Assembly (NCBI GenBank): GCA_937880545.1
Contig: CALFKA010000014.1
Coordinates: 1-16,603 of the forward strand
DNA: 16,603 nucleotides
Direction of reading: 5' to 3'
Source of the DNA: an uncultured Clostridia bacterium
Lineage (GTDB): Bacteria > Bacillota > Clostridia > Peptostreptococcales > Acidaminobacteraceae
Part shown: positions 1-7,731 of the stretch, in pieces
Numbering within the stretch: the stretch's first letter is position 1
Layout: each line of letters opens with the position of its first letter
Position numbers and translations under genes: made by a program
The notes under the pieces: generated by a model
Told to the model about the DNA's origin: nothing
The model's database searches: none
The model's input: the letters and a program-made list of their open reading frames with translations, nothing else

Positions 1-350
1 GAAGCGCCTCTGTACTTTGGGAGCAGACTAAAGTGAATGTTCAGAGCTCCTCTGGGAGAAGCTTGGAGCAGTTCTTTGGGAAAAAGAAGCCCATAGGCTG
101 CAACGACAAAGACATCGGCTCCGAGAGATTGTACTTTTTCATGAAACACAGGGTCGCGCAGAGAAGAAGGTGTAAAAGCCGGGATATGATTGTTTAGCGC
201 CCATTCTTTCACCGGGCTGGGCTTGAGGCGATGTCCTCTTCCTCTCGGACGATCCGGCTGTGTCACAACAGCAGCAATTTCATAGTATTGGCTTAGGCCT
301 TCGAGCAGGTCACGGGAGAAGTTGGGTGTTCCAAAGAAAACGATCTTCAT
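1..350 (-). CDS. fmt: Methionyl-tRNA formyltransferase, N-terminal part (cut by left edge)
   Basis: Fmt transfers a formyl group from 10-formyltetrahydrofolate to Met-tRNAfMet to make the initiator tRNA. Only the first 116 codons are in the window; the reading frame stays open to base 1. The translation starts MKIVFFGTPNFS, the usual Rossmann-like start of the family, has TQPDRPRGRG near residue 31, and ends at NIHFSLLPKYRGA, the folate-binding signature with the expected Asn and His. The ATG (348-350) overlaps the def stop codon as ATGA, so the two genes are probably translationally coupled. def and fmt have matching jobs (Fmt adds the formyl group, Def removes it) and are adjacent in most bacteria. 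The missing C-terminal part must lie to the left of the window. The family call is seen directly; function is from the family. Confidence 0.95.
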   Translation of the reverse strand, partial: MKIVFFGTPNFSRDLLEGLSQYYEIAAVVTQPDRPRGRGHRLKPSPVKEWALNNHIPAFTPSSLRDPVFHEKVQSLGADVFVVAAYGLLFPKELLQASPRGALNIHFSLLPKYRGA

Positions 351-850
351 GCCTCTTCCCCGTTTTCAAACTCCTCGTCCTCTTCGTTCTCTTCCGGCAC
401 ATAAATGCGCGACATTTTATCGATAAATAAGATGCCATCCATATGGTCCATCTCATGGCAGAGAACACGAGCAAATAGATCCTCTGCTTCTATTGTCACT
501 TCATTGCCGTCAAGATCATGGGCTTTGATGACCAGTTTTTGTGGGCGCTCTACATAGCCTCGAGTTTCCGTGACACTCAGGCATCCCTCTACCCCATCAC
601 ACGTTCCCTCAGAGGAAATGAGTTCAGGATTGATAAGAACGCCCGGCCCGGTGTCATCGTAAAGATCGTATGTCAGCATGCGGCGGAGTTTACCCACCTG
701 TACAGCAGCAAGACCCAATCCGAATTCGGCGTGCATGGTTTCAATCATGTCCTCAGCCAGAGTCCGGAGTTTCTTATCAAAGACCGTGACCGGTCGGGAT
801 GTTTTACGAAGAATGGGATCTTCATCTTTTCGCAGTCGCAGTAGTGCCAT
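347..850 (-). CDS. def: Peptide deformylase
   Basis: Def removes the N-terminal formyl group from nascent proteins at the ribosome, using a bound metal ion. All three family motifs are present in the 167-aa product: motif I GLGLAAVQVG (44-53), motif II EGCLSV (88-93, with the metal-ligand Cys90) and motif III HEMDH (132-136, metal ligands His132 and His136, catalytic Glu133). Motif I has Val50 where Pro is usual. The last ~15 residues after VPEE are almost all acidic, an extension beyond the catalytic core. The start is supported by AGGAGG five bases before the ATG; this site overlaps the 3' end of priA, whose stop lies 9 bp upstream. Its stop overlaps the fmt start. It belongs to the long minus-strand operon. 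Confidence 0.96.
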   Translation of the reverse strand: MALLRLRKDEDPILRKTSRPVTVFDKKLRTLAEDMIETMHAEFGLGLAAVQVGKLRRMLTYDLYDDTGPGVLINPELISSEGTCDGVEGCLSVTETRGYVERPQKLVIKAHDLDGNEVTIEAEDLFARVLCHEMDHMDGILFIDKMSRIYVPEENEEDEEFENGEEA

Positions 851-859
851 AAGGACCTC

Positions 860-3088
860 CTAATATAGTATATATTCCGGATCGACCCGAAATCGAAGGG
901 TCGAGATTTTTTTTGTCAGTGCCAGTAGAAACTGGCTGTCGGGGCGAGCCTCTTCCTGAAATGTCAGGAGAATCCTGTGTTCATACACTCCCCGACGCAG
1001 TGCATGAATCGGTTCATATGATACCACACTGAGCGAGGGATAAGCAGAGCGCAGGCATTGCGCCACTTCGGCAGCATCTCTAAGAGCCTTGTCTCTGTCA
1101 CGATCCTGAAAGCGCAGGAGAATCTCTGAGGAAAATGGCGGGAGATTCTGCTCGCGGCGCAGACGGATCTCCTCGTCATAAAACCCCCACAGATCTCCTC
1201 GCAGAAGTGCCGAGATAACATAGTTGTCGGTTGATCTCGTCTGAAGGATTGCTCTGGCAGGTCCGGTTCTTCCGGCTCTGCCAAAGAACTGATACAAGCG
1301 GGAGAATGTCTTGATCCCGGAGCGGTGTTCCGGCAAGTAGAGGGTACCCTCCGCTTCTAAAGCCACAGCCAAAGAAAAATCGCCTTCATACCCTCTCGTG
1401 ATCAGTTTGTTGCCTAGAAGAATGTCAAACTCACCTTCTCCTAGCCTCTCTTCCCACTTTTCAAAATCTTTTGAGCCTCTACTAGTAGAAAAGTCCATCC
1501 GAAGAATGCGCGCTTTCGGGAATATTTCTCTCAGTTCTTCTTCCGTCTTTTCTATCCCCCGCCCTCCAAAGCTAAGTCCGCTCTGTCCACACACGGGACA
1601 TGCAGAGTCTAAGTCATAGCTTATAGAGCAGGTCTGACACTGAAGCAGAGCTCTGGCGCGATAATACAGAAGAGACCTTCCACATGTCTGGCAATGGCGG
1701 ATGGCTCCGCAGTGAGAACAGTAGACATTGGAAGCGTATCCGGAACGAGTGCTTAGAAGGGCTATTTTCTCATTTCTTTCCAGGCTATTCGCCATGTTTT
1801 CCCTCGCCTTCTCCGAAAGAGAAGAAGCGGATGGAAACGGAGCAGCTTCTGGTACAGGTCCGGCATGAGGAAGAAAAGGCGTTCTCAGAAGATGACGTTG
1901 CAGACCCGATGTAAACAATAGTTCCACGGGAGGTGTCGAAGAAGCGAAAACCACCTTTATACCGAGCCGCCGGCCGGAAAGTACAGCAGCGTTACGGGCA
2001 TCATAGGCAGGATAGTCGCTCAGGTATTCGTCTTCCTGGCACTCATCCATCAATATGAGACCAAGATCTTTTAACGGGAGTAAAAGAGAGCCTCTCGTCC
2101 CCAAGAGAATCGTCGCGCGGTCTTCCTCCCAGTCGGAAAGCGTCTTGGATAGCTGCGCCGGGGTCATTCTCCCCTGATAGGTGGTAACTTGTTCTCCAAA
2201 GTGCTTCTGATAGATTGGCAGGGCAGCCTGTAGAACTCGGTTATCCGGAAAAAGCACAAGCACACGTGTTTCTCTTTGCAAAGCTGCCTGCACGAGGTGG
2301 AGAAACAGATGGCTTTTGCCTGAGGCACAGACGCCCCAGATAAGGTGGAGTGCTTCCTCACTTTCCTCGATCGCTCGAAAGACCTTTTCCTGCTCTTGAG
2401 TTAAAGGATCGGGGGGCGTAAGCGGGAAAGTTTGTTTCGTCAAGGCAAAACGAAAAAAACCTTGCTCAGAAAAAAAGCGTCGCTGTGTCACAGGAATGGA
2501 CGAAGCCAAAATGGACTCGGGATATGCTTGGAGCATTTCTTCTAAGATCCTCCGTCTCGCCCGGAAGCGTTCAGGTATGGTATCAATATATTCCCTGAGT
2601 TGTTCCTTATCCAAAGTGGTAGAGAGGAAAAACGCTTCTCTCGCCCCTCGTCGAAAGAGGTATCCGGCGCGAAGCCAGACAGGCGGCACTTCTCCTCCTA
2701 CTTTTAAAACTGTTTCCAGTTCAGGGAGAATCGTCTCAGGAATGGGTTTACCTGTCCGCTCCAGAACAGCCTTGGATTCCTTTCGAACCAGTTTGGGAAG
2801 TGCCAAGCGGAGCATGTCGCCTCGAGGAATCAGGTAATAGTCGCTGAGCTCCAGGAGCAAGTCAACACGCTCCGGAGAAATTGAACTCATGGGACCTTCC
2901 GACACAATATTTTTGATGTGTTCTCTTGGCTCTGACCGACTATAAACCAGGGCTTCCTTGCGAAGATTCGCCGCACCAAAAGGGACAGCGACAACATCGC
3001 CTTTTTGAAATAGCCGCTCGCTTCGGTAAGTATATAGGCCGTCATAAGCCGCTACACTTTCGAGCAGGAACACATCATAATAATTCAT
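860..3088 (-). CDS. priA: Primosomal replication restart helicase PriA (divergent motor motifs)
   Basis: PriA recognises stalled forks and D-loops and reloads the replicative helicase. The 742-aa product has the expected layout: an N-terminal 3'-end-binding region (VAVPFG at 33-38), Walker A GVCASGKS (252-259), a helicase motif II at 348-351, a zinc-binding insertion, and motif VI GRAGR (603-607). All eight zinc cysteines are present (457, 460, 466, 469, 484, 487, 497, 500) with the spacing typical of the family. Several helicase motifs deviate: motif II reads DECQ rather than DEEH, the motif III region reads SSTPP rather than SATPS, GTRS is GTRG, and motif V reads GNKLITRG. The core Lys258, Asp348, Glu349 and the GRAGR arginines are kept, so an active ATPase is still likely. 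Its ATG overlaps the gmk stop as ATGA. Family assignment is firm; any change in activity is inference. Confidence 0.93.
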   Translation of the reverse strand: MNYYDVFLLESVAAYDGLYTYRSERLFQKGDVVAVPFGAANLRKEALVYSRSEPREHIKNIVSEGPMSSISPERVDLLLELSDYYLIPRGDMLRLALPKLVRKESKAVLERTGKPIPETILPELETVLKVGGEVPPVWLRAGYLFRRGAREAFFLSTTLDKEQLREYIDTIPERFRARRRILEEMLQAYPESILASSIPVTQRRFFSEQGFFRFALTKQTFPLTPPDPLTQEQEKVFRAIEESEEALHLIWGVCASGKSHLFLHLVQAALQRETRVLVLFPDNRVLQAALPIYQKHFGEQVTTYQGRMTPAQLSKTLSDWEEDRATILLGTRGSLLLPLKDLGLILMDECQEDEYLSDYPAYDARNAAVLSGRRLGIKVVFASSTPPVELLFTSGLQRHLLRTPFLPHAGPVPEAAPFPSASSLSEKARENMANSLERNEKIALLSTRSGYASNVYCSHCGAIRHCQTCGRSLLYYRARALLQCQTCSISYDLDSACPVCGQSGLSFGGRGIEKTEEELREIFPKARILRMDFSTSRGSKDFEKWEERLGEGEFDILLGNKLITRGYEGDFSLAVALEAEGTLYLPEHRSGIKTFSRLYQFFGRAGRTGPARAILQTRSTDNYVISALLRGDLWGFYDEEIRLRREQNLPPFSSEILLRFQDRDRDKALRDAAEVAQCLRSAYPSLSVVSYEPIHALRRGVYEHRILLTFQEEARPDSQFLLALTKKISTLRFRVDPEYILY

Positions 3089-3708
3089 TCTTGTAGCTTC
3101 CAGCTATTGGAACGAAGAAGTGAAAGTACGTCACGGTCAACTCGGCATGATTGTGCAGTGATGATCGCATCGAGCTTGTTCACCGATTCTTCGAGCGTAT
3201 CGTTGATGATAAAGTAGTCATAGCGCTCCAGATAGTGGATCTCTTCCAGGGCACTGTAATATCTCGTCTTCAGACTCTCTTCCGTTTCTGAGTCTCTTTT
3301 TAACATGCGTTGGCGGAGATCTTCGAGAGAGGGCGGAAGAACAAACACAAAGATAGCATCGGAATATACACGCTTGACCTGCAGGGCTCCCTGATAATCG
3401 ATTTCCAGGATGATATTATTGCCTTCCTCGAGCGCCTTAAAGACCGGTTCTTTCGGTGTGCCGTATAGATTGCCGAAGATCTCTGCCCATTCCAAGTATT
3501 CTGATTTTTTAATCTTTTCTTCAAAAGATTCTCTCGAGAGAAAGACATAGCTCCCCTGCTCTACTTCTCCTTTCCTTGGCTGTCTGGAGGTCGCCGATAT
3601 GCTCAGAAAGATATCATCTCTCTTCGCCATGATTCCTTTGACAATACTTCCCTTTCCGGCGCCTGAAGGACCGCTGAGGATAAATAACTGACCTTTTCTT
3701 TCAAACAT
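3085..3708 (-). CDS. gmk: Guanylate kinase
   Basis: Gmk phosphorylates GMP (and dGMP) to GDP with ATP, the step feeding all GTP synthesis. The 207-aa length is normal for the family. The P-loop GPSGAGKGS is at residues 13-21, followed by the GMP-binding segment SATSRQPRKGEVEQGSYVF (about 38-56) and the EWAEIFGNLYGTPK block, all typical. In Bacillota, Gmk is a known direct target of (p)ppGpp inhibition, which matters here because an alarmone synthetase heads the same operon. The gene starts 2 bp after the yicC stop, and its own stop overlaps the priA ATG (ATGA). In many relatives rpoZ and coaBC separate gmk from priA; here nothing does. Identification is firm. Confidence 0.97.
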   Translation of the reverse strand: MFERKGQLFILSGPSGAGKGSIVKGIMAKRDDIFLSISATSRQPRKGEVEQGSYVFLSRESFEEKIKKSEYLEWAEIFGNLYGTPKEPVFKALEEGNNIILEIDYQGALQVKRVYSDAIFVFVLPPSLEDLRQRMLKRDSETEESLKTRYYSALEEIHYLERYDYFIINDTLEESVNKLDAIITAQSCRVDRDVLSLLRSNSWKLQE

Positions 3709-3710
3709 GT

Positions 3711-4595
3711 CTACTCCAGATTCTGCACCTGCTCCCGGATCTGCTCGAGCAGGCTCTTCATTTCAATGACTTGGTGGCTGATAGGATAACCGGAAGACTT
3801 GCTTCCGATAGTGTTTATCTCTCTGCCCAGTTCCTGGGCAAGAAAGTCAAGTTTTCTGCCGATGCTTCCTCCCTCCGAAAGAATCTTATCGATTTGCTGC
3901 AAATGAGAGTCAATCCTCGTCAGTTCTTCTGTCACATCTTTTCTCTCCGCAAAGATGGCAAGTTCAATCTCCAGCCTCTCCTCGCTCAGTAGATCTTCAC
4001 GAGTTAAGAGGTCCTTGACTCGCTGCTCCATCGCTTCACGGTACTGTTGCAGAATGTCCGGCGCAAGTAAATGAATATTGTCCATCTGCGAGCGGAGTTG
4101 CTTCGCTTTGTCAAGGATCTCTTCCTGAAGATGACTGCCCTCAATGGCCCGCATTTCTTTGAGACCGTTCAGGGCTTCCCCTAAGGTTTGCAGCAGAGGT
4201 TCTTCGAGTTGCGCTGGATCGCTAACCTCTTCCAGTTCAAAGACTTCCGGAAGATTGATCAGGGCCGTTGGGTCGGGACGGGAGATGATCTTTCCTTCAA
4301 TATAGAGTTCTTCAAAAACTTCCAGATACTGCTGAAGAAGATCTTCTTTGATAGCTAACCGGGTCTCCTGCTCACCCTGGCGGCGAAGGTCTATGTACAC
4401 TTCAATCTTGCCGCGCTCAAGAGAGGAGGAAACGAGAGATCTCATCTTGTCTTCCAAAGCAAACAAAAGCTTTGGCATCCTGAAGGTGACATCCAGGTAG
4501 CGATTGTTGAGGCTTCGAATTTCAATTTTCAGGCGAAGTGTCTCACTTGTAAAAGTACTTCGCCCGTAGCCCGTCATGCTATGGACGTTGCCCAT
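3711..4595 (-). CDS. yicC: YicC/YloC family endoribonuclease
   Basis: The 294-aa product has the signatures of the YicC/YloC family: SMTGYGR (residues 6-12), EIRSLNNRYLDV shortly after, and the conserved C-terminal GRKLDFLAQELGREINTIGSKS block ending in REQVQNLE. Members were long called stress-induced proteins and have more recently been characterised as endoribonucleases; the biological targets in this organism are unknown. The ATG at 4595 is chosen because AAAGGAGG (4602-4609) lies six bases upstream; the gene therefore starts inside the end of the ROK kinase gene (17-bp overlap). It precedes gmk by 2 bp, the usual Bacillota arrangement, although the small remA gene often found between them is missing. 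Length and both terminal motifs are complete. Confidence 0.94.
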   Translation of the reverse strand: MGNVHSMTGYGRSTFTSETLRLKIEIRSLNNRYLDVTFRMPKLLFALEDKMRSLVSSSLERGKIEVYIDLRRQGEQETRLAIKEDLLQQYLEVFEELYIEGKIISRPDPTALINLPEVFELEEVSDPAQLEEPLLQTLGEALNGLKEMRAIEGSHLQEEILDKAKQLRSQMDNIHLLAPDILQQYREAMEQRVKDLLTREDLLSEERLEIELAIFAERKDVTEELTRIDSHLQQIDKILSEGGSIGRKLDFLAQELGREINTIGSKSSGYPISHQVIEMKSLLEQIREQVQNLE

Positions 4596-5523
4596 CTAGT
4601 GCCTCCTTTGCCAGATAAAACGCTCCGGTGATGCCGGCGTCATCGCCAAGATAACTGCGGATAAATCGGACATCCTCTCGAAGCGGCGGCATGGTATGTG
4701 TAAGTAGTATCTCATGGAGTTCCTCACAGATCTCTTCATAGAAAGATTCCATCACGCCCCCACCGAAAATAAATAATTCCGGGTGTAGAAGAGTATTTAA
4801 GGATCCGAGGGCGACTCCCAGAGCGTGCATACTTCTCTTCATTACTTTTTTCGCAAGTGGATCTCCGAGTTTCCAGGCGTCATACAGGTCGGTCGTGTGA
4901 AACATTTCGCCGGGGATCAGTTTCTCAAATAATACAGACTCCGTTCCTTTGCTGCGCTCCTTTTCCATAAAAGTGAGCATACCGCTTTTGGCAGCTACTG
5001 TTTCTAGGCATCCGAACTGTCCACAGCCACAAAGATTGCCATTTTCTTTGTAGAGCATATGACCGATCTCTGCTGCCCCGCCTTTTCCGGTATAGAGTTT
5101 ACCATTAAGTATAAACCCACCGCCTACCCCGGTGCCAACGAAGACACCCACGATATTCTTTTCTTCATATCCACCGTGTTTCCACTCTCCGAAGACCGCC
5201 AAGTTGACGTCATTTCCAAGAAGAACGGGAACTCGGTACTTTTCCTCAAGAAGTTCTGACAGATCCATCTTTTCAAATGGGATATTGCTGCACATCTCCA
5301 CACGCCTGGAGTTCGAGATCACGCCGGGAATCAAAATACCCATCGCAGCCACATCTTCACTAAAGAGTGTGTCGATGACTCCGAGAAGAGTTTGATACAC
5401 CACTTCTCTACCTCGATGCGCCTTGGTTTTCACCTTGTAGCGTTGCAAAAGCTGTCCCTCCTCATCGTAGAGGGCGCCAAGTATTTTGGAGCCTCCAACA
5501 TCGACGGCAATGTATTTACTCAT
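4579..5523 (-). CDS. ROK family sugar kinase (glucokinase-like)
   Basis: ROK proteins are ATP-dependent kinases of glucose, N-acetylmannosamine, fructose or related sugars, or sugar-responsive repressors. This 314-aa protein begins directly with the phosphate-binding loop (AVDVGGSK, 6-13) and has no N-terminal helix-turn-helix, so it is a kinase rather than a repressor. The catalytic Asp105 sits in LLGNDVNLA (101-109). GTGVGGG (130-136) is the second nucleotide-binding loop, and the ROK zinc site is intact: His155, Cys165, Cys167 and Cys172. The substrate cannot be read from the sequence; glucokinase is the commonest annotation. It overlaps the HAD phosphatase upstream by 8 bp and yicC downstream by 17 bp. 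Pairing with a HAD phosphatase of the phosphoglucomutase subfamily hints at sugar-phosphate metabolism, but that is inference. Confidence 0.9.
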   Translation of the reverse strand: MSKYIAVDVGGSKILGALYDEEGQLLQRYKVKTKAHRGREVVYQTLLGVIDTLFSEDVAAMGILIPGVISNSRRVEMCSNIPFEKMDLSELLEEKYRVPVLLGNDVNLAVFGEWKHGGYEEKNIVGVFVGTGVGGGFILNGKLYTGKGGAAEIGHMLYKENGNLCGCGQFGCLETVAAKSGMLTFMEKERSKGTESVLFEKLIPGEMFHTTDLYDAWKLGDPLAKKVMKRSMHALGVALGSLNTLLHPELFIFGGGVMESFYEEICEELHEILLTHTMPPLREDVRFIRSYLGDDAGITGAFYLAKEALDGQRP

Positions 5524-6178
5524 AATGACCTCGGATTTCGTTTAGTGCAAAGTGATAATCATAAATGTGGTGATCGGCATGGTCTCGGACTTCTTCCCAA
5601 TTGCCCATATGGCTATCATACACGGCAATTGTTCTCATACCGGCTCTTTTCGCTCCTTCAATTCCGGAAAATGTATCTTCAAAGACAATACAGTCTTTGG
5701 CATCCATCCCGATTTGACGCGCAGCTTCCAAGAAGACATCCGGTTCGGGTTTTGGTGCGCCCACCAGATCACTCGTTGCGATTGCGGAGAAAATATGCGT
5801 TAACCCGCGATGCTCAAGGATCTCTGCTACCAGGTCTTTCTGGTTACTGGTGGCAAGCGCCATCGGATACGATTTATCTTTCGCATAGGAAAGGAACTCA
5901 ATACTTCCCTCTTTCCAGGGCAGGGAAAAATACTTTTCTTTAACCATTGTCGACCACTCGGCGATCATAGATTCCACGCTCTCCGTTAAGGAGAAACGAC
6001 GCTGAAAATAGAGGGCGCAATCTCTGAGTCCCATGCCCTCTATACTTCTTTGTAGATCTTCCGGGCACTCCAGACCGCGTGCGCTGAGAAAGTCTACATC
6101 AACTTCTTCCCATAGCTTCAATGAATCTACAAGTGTCCCGTCAAAATCAAATATCAGTCCCTTAACGTTGTGAAACAT
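5516..6178 (-). CDS. HAD-superfamily hydrolase, beta-phosphoglucomutase-like
   Basis: This is a 220-aa subfamily I HAD protein with a helical cap, the type that includes beta-phosphoglucomutase and small sugar-phosphate phosphatases. Motif I is DFDGTLVDS (nucleophile Asp11, general acid Asp13), motif II is the ATSN segment, the motif III lysine is in GAPKPEPDVF, and motif IV is VFEDTFSGIEGA. All catalytic residues are present. The start at 6178 was chosen over the longer in-frame 6214 because AAGGAG lies seven bases upstream of it, and because the protein then starts MFHNVKGLIFDFDG as is normal for the family. It overlaps the metallophosphoesterase upstream by 17 bp and the ROK kinase downstream by 8 bp. 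The substrate is unknown; a phosphatase for sugar phosphates is more likely than a true mutase. Confidence 0.88.
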   Translation of the reverse strand: MFHNVKGLIFDFDGTLVDSLKLWEEVDVDFLSARGLECPEDLQRSIEGMGLRDCALYFQRRFSLTESVESMIAEWSTMVKEKYFSLPWKEGSIEFLSYAKDKSYPMALATSNQKDLVAEILEHRGLTHIFSAIATSDLVGAPKPEPDVFLEAARQIGMDAKDCIVFEDTFSGIEGAKRAGMRTIAVYDSHMGNWEEVRDHADHHIYDYHFALNEIRGHYE

Positions 6179-6872
6179 GTACAATCTCCTTGAGTGAAAA
6201 ATCCAAAAAGTCACAGGAGACCAAGTGAAAGTTCATCCCCTGATGTCTACCGTGAATCGCGTTATTCCAAGAATCCTGGTCATGCAGATGACCATAGACA
6301 ACTTCCTGTACCTTGTGTTCTCTAAGAAGCTGAACAAACCCATTATCTGAAGAGAATCTTGAAAGCGGAGGGTAATGCATCGCCACAATCTTTCGCTTGA
6401 TGTGGGGCATTTCTTTCGCCATCAACAGAGATCTTTCCAGGCGCATAATTTCTCGACGATAGATTTTTTCGTCTTCCGGTCGAAAACCCTCCGATGAAGG
6501 CAAAAGCCATCCGCGGGTTCCGCAGATAGCCAAATCTTCTACGGTATACATATTGTTATATAGAAAGTGTATCGTATCGAATCGTCCCTGAATCTGCGAG
6601 AGTGATTGCCACCAGAAATCATGATTGCCCTTCACCAGCACTTTCTTTCCGGGGAGTGCATCGATCCACTCGAGATCTACCAGGGACTCATCAAGTCGCA
6701 TTCCCCAGGAAATATCACCGGCGACGATAACGACATCATCTTTACCAACACGTCGGATCCAGTCTTCTTTAATTTTCTGATGATGCTGCTCCCAGGCGCT
6801 GCCAAAGATCTCCATTGGCTTATCAAGAGAAAATCCCAGGTGCAAATCCGCAATGGCAAATACTCTGGACAT
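6162..6872 (-). CDS. Calcineurin-like metallophosphoesterase
   Basis: The 236-aa protein has the full set of dinuclear metallophosphoesterase motifs: DLHLG (Asp9, His11), GDISWG (Asp53), GNHD (82-85), His166 in AMHYPP, and GHLH (194-197). It also contains GTRGW (118-122), which I associate with a small, uncharacterised bacterial subgroup described as serine/threonine phosphatase-related. There is no signal peptide or membrane segment, so it is cytoplasmic. The natural substrate is unknown: phosphoesters, cyclic nucleotides or nucleotide polyphosphates are all possible. Its ATG overlaps the stop of the alarmone synthetase by one base (TGATG), with GAGGAG as ribosome binding site, so the two are co-translated. 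That position makes a role in nucleotide second-messenger turnover worth testing, but the sequence does not show it. Confidence 0.88.
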   Translation of the reverse strand: MSRVFAIADLHLGFSLDKPMEIFGSAWEQHHQKIKEDWIRRVGKDDVVIVAGDISWGMRLDESLVDLEWIDALPGKKVLVKGNHDFWWQSLSQIQGRFDTIHFLYNNMYTVEDLAICGTRGWLLPSSEGFRPEDEKIYRREIMRLERSLLMAKEMPHIKRKIVAMHYPPLSRFSSDNGFVQLLREHKVQEVVYGHLHDQDSWNNAIHGRHQGMNFHLVSCDFLDFSLKEIVHVSQR

Positions 6873-7669
6873 CAGGACTCCTCACCTAGATATTCGTTGA
6901 TCTGCTTATACAGTTCTTCCAGTGATTCAGAAGATGAAAAATCGAGAATCGCATCGAGCCTTGACTGAAAACGAGTAGCTAAGTCATTCTCTCCGATATC
7001 GCTCAAAAGCTGTAGTTGTGAATTAATGCTATGCACAGCCATGGCATTTTGTTTAAAGAGTTTTTGCGCACTCTTGATTTCTTCTTTCAGTTCCTGCATT
7101 TCAAGATCAAGTGACCACACGCTGGCCGCAGCGCTTTGCAGACGTTGCTGTACGCGCTCGGGCACCTGATCCTTAAACTTATAATTTAACGAGTGTTCAA
7201 TAATTGCCCAAAAATTCATGGCGAGGGTGCGGATCTGAATTTCTGCCAAAACTTCCCGATAACCGGCGGCACAGTGGACAGGGTACTTGATCACCAAGTG
7301 ATAGCTCCGATACCCACTTTCTTTTTTGTCGCGGATATAATCTTTTTCATAGAGAATCGTGAAGTCTTTGCCATCTCTCTCTCGCAGAAGTTCCACGACA
7401 TGATAAATATCACCGAGCAACTGACACATAATGCGGATACCCGCGATATCTTCCATTTTCTCGCTTATCTCATCGTACTCGAGTCCGAGCAGACGGCTCT
7501 TGGCGAGAATACTGGAGACTTTTTTCACTCTGCCAGTGACGAATTCTACCGGGGAGTATTCTCCTAGGTCGTCGAAGCCCTTTCTCAGGGACTTAAACTT
7601 CACTTTTAGTTCTTCCACGGCCTGTTCGTAAGGAATGAGGAACTTATCCCATTCGCGAATATCTTTCAC
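6872..7669 (-). CDS. Small alarmone synthetase, RelQ/YjbM type (GTP pyrophosphokinase)
   Basis: RelQ-type enzymes transfer pyrophosphate from ATP to GDP or GTP to make (p)ppGpp, and lack the hydrolase and regulatory domains of long Rel proteins. The protein aligns by eye over its whole core with Bacillus YjbM: FLIPYEQAVEELKVK, TGRVK, DIAGIRIMCQ, ESGYRSYHLV, and EIQIRTLAMNFWAIIEH with the catalytic Glu. I chose a GTG start at 7669 (265 aa) because AAAGGA lies five bases upstream and the N-terminus MKDIREWDKFLIPY then matches the family start. In-frame ATGs at 7696 and 7750 have no clear ribosome binding site; the latter would give 292 aa. The product runs about 55 residues past the usual family end, with a helical, acidic-ended tail. 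It is the first gene of the long operon. Confidence 0.9.
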   Translation of the reverse strand: MKDIREWDKFLIPYEQAVEELKVKFKSLRKGFDDLGEYSPVEFVTGRVKKVSSILAKSRLLGLEYDEISEKMEDIAGIRIMCQLLGDIYHVVELLRERDGKDFTILYEKDYIRDKKESGYRSYHLVIKYPVHCAAGYREVLAEIQIRTLAMNFWAIIEHSLNYKFKDQVPERVQQRLQSAAASVWSLDLEMQELKEEIKSAQKLFKQNAMAVHSINSQLQLLSDIGENDLATRFQSRLDAILDFSSSESLEELYKQINEYLGEES

Positions 7670-7680
7670 AGCTTTCCTTT
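7670..7680 (-). promoter_or_regulatory. Ribosome binding site deciding the alarmone synthetase start
   Basis: On the minus strand AAAGGA (7675-7680) is five bases before the GTG at 7667-7669. Neither upstream ATG (7750, 7696) has a comparable site. The choice of the GTG start rests on this site plus agreement with the family N-terminus. Confidence 0.5.
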
Positions 7681-7731
7681 CCGAGATACTCTCCATCTCA
7701 CACAAACGGCAGGGAAAGTGTTCTCTCCCCG

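Noticed and set aside
518..844. Plus-strand open frame opposite def
   Set aside because: Antisense shadow of peptide deformylase, whose three motifs are intact.
5392..5943. 183-aa plus-strand open frame
   Set aside because: It runs antisense to the ROK kinase and HAD genes, has no ribosome binding site and its product is low-complexity and unfamiliar; both minus-strand genes are intact.
4579..6178. Two gene overlaps of exactly 17 bp (ROK/yicC and phosphoesterase/HAD)
   Set aside because: The overlapping sequences are unrelated, so the equal length looks like chance in a compact operon.
6179..6214. Longer N-terminus for the HAD phosphatase
   Set aside because: The extra 12 residues lie inside the metallophosphoesterase gene and cover the AAGGAG site that serves the ATG at 6178.
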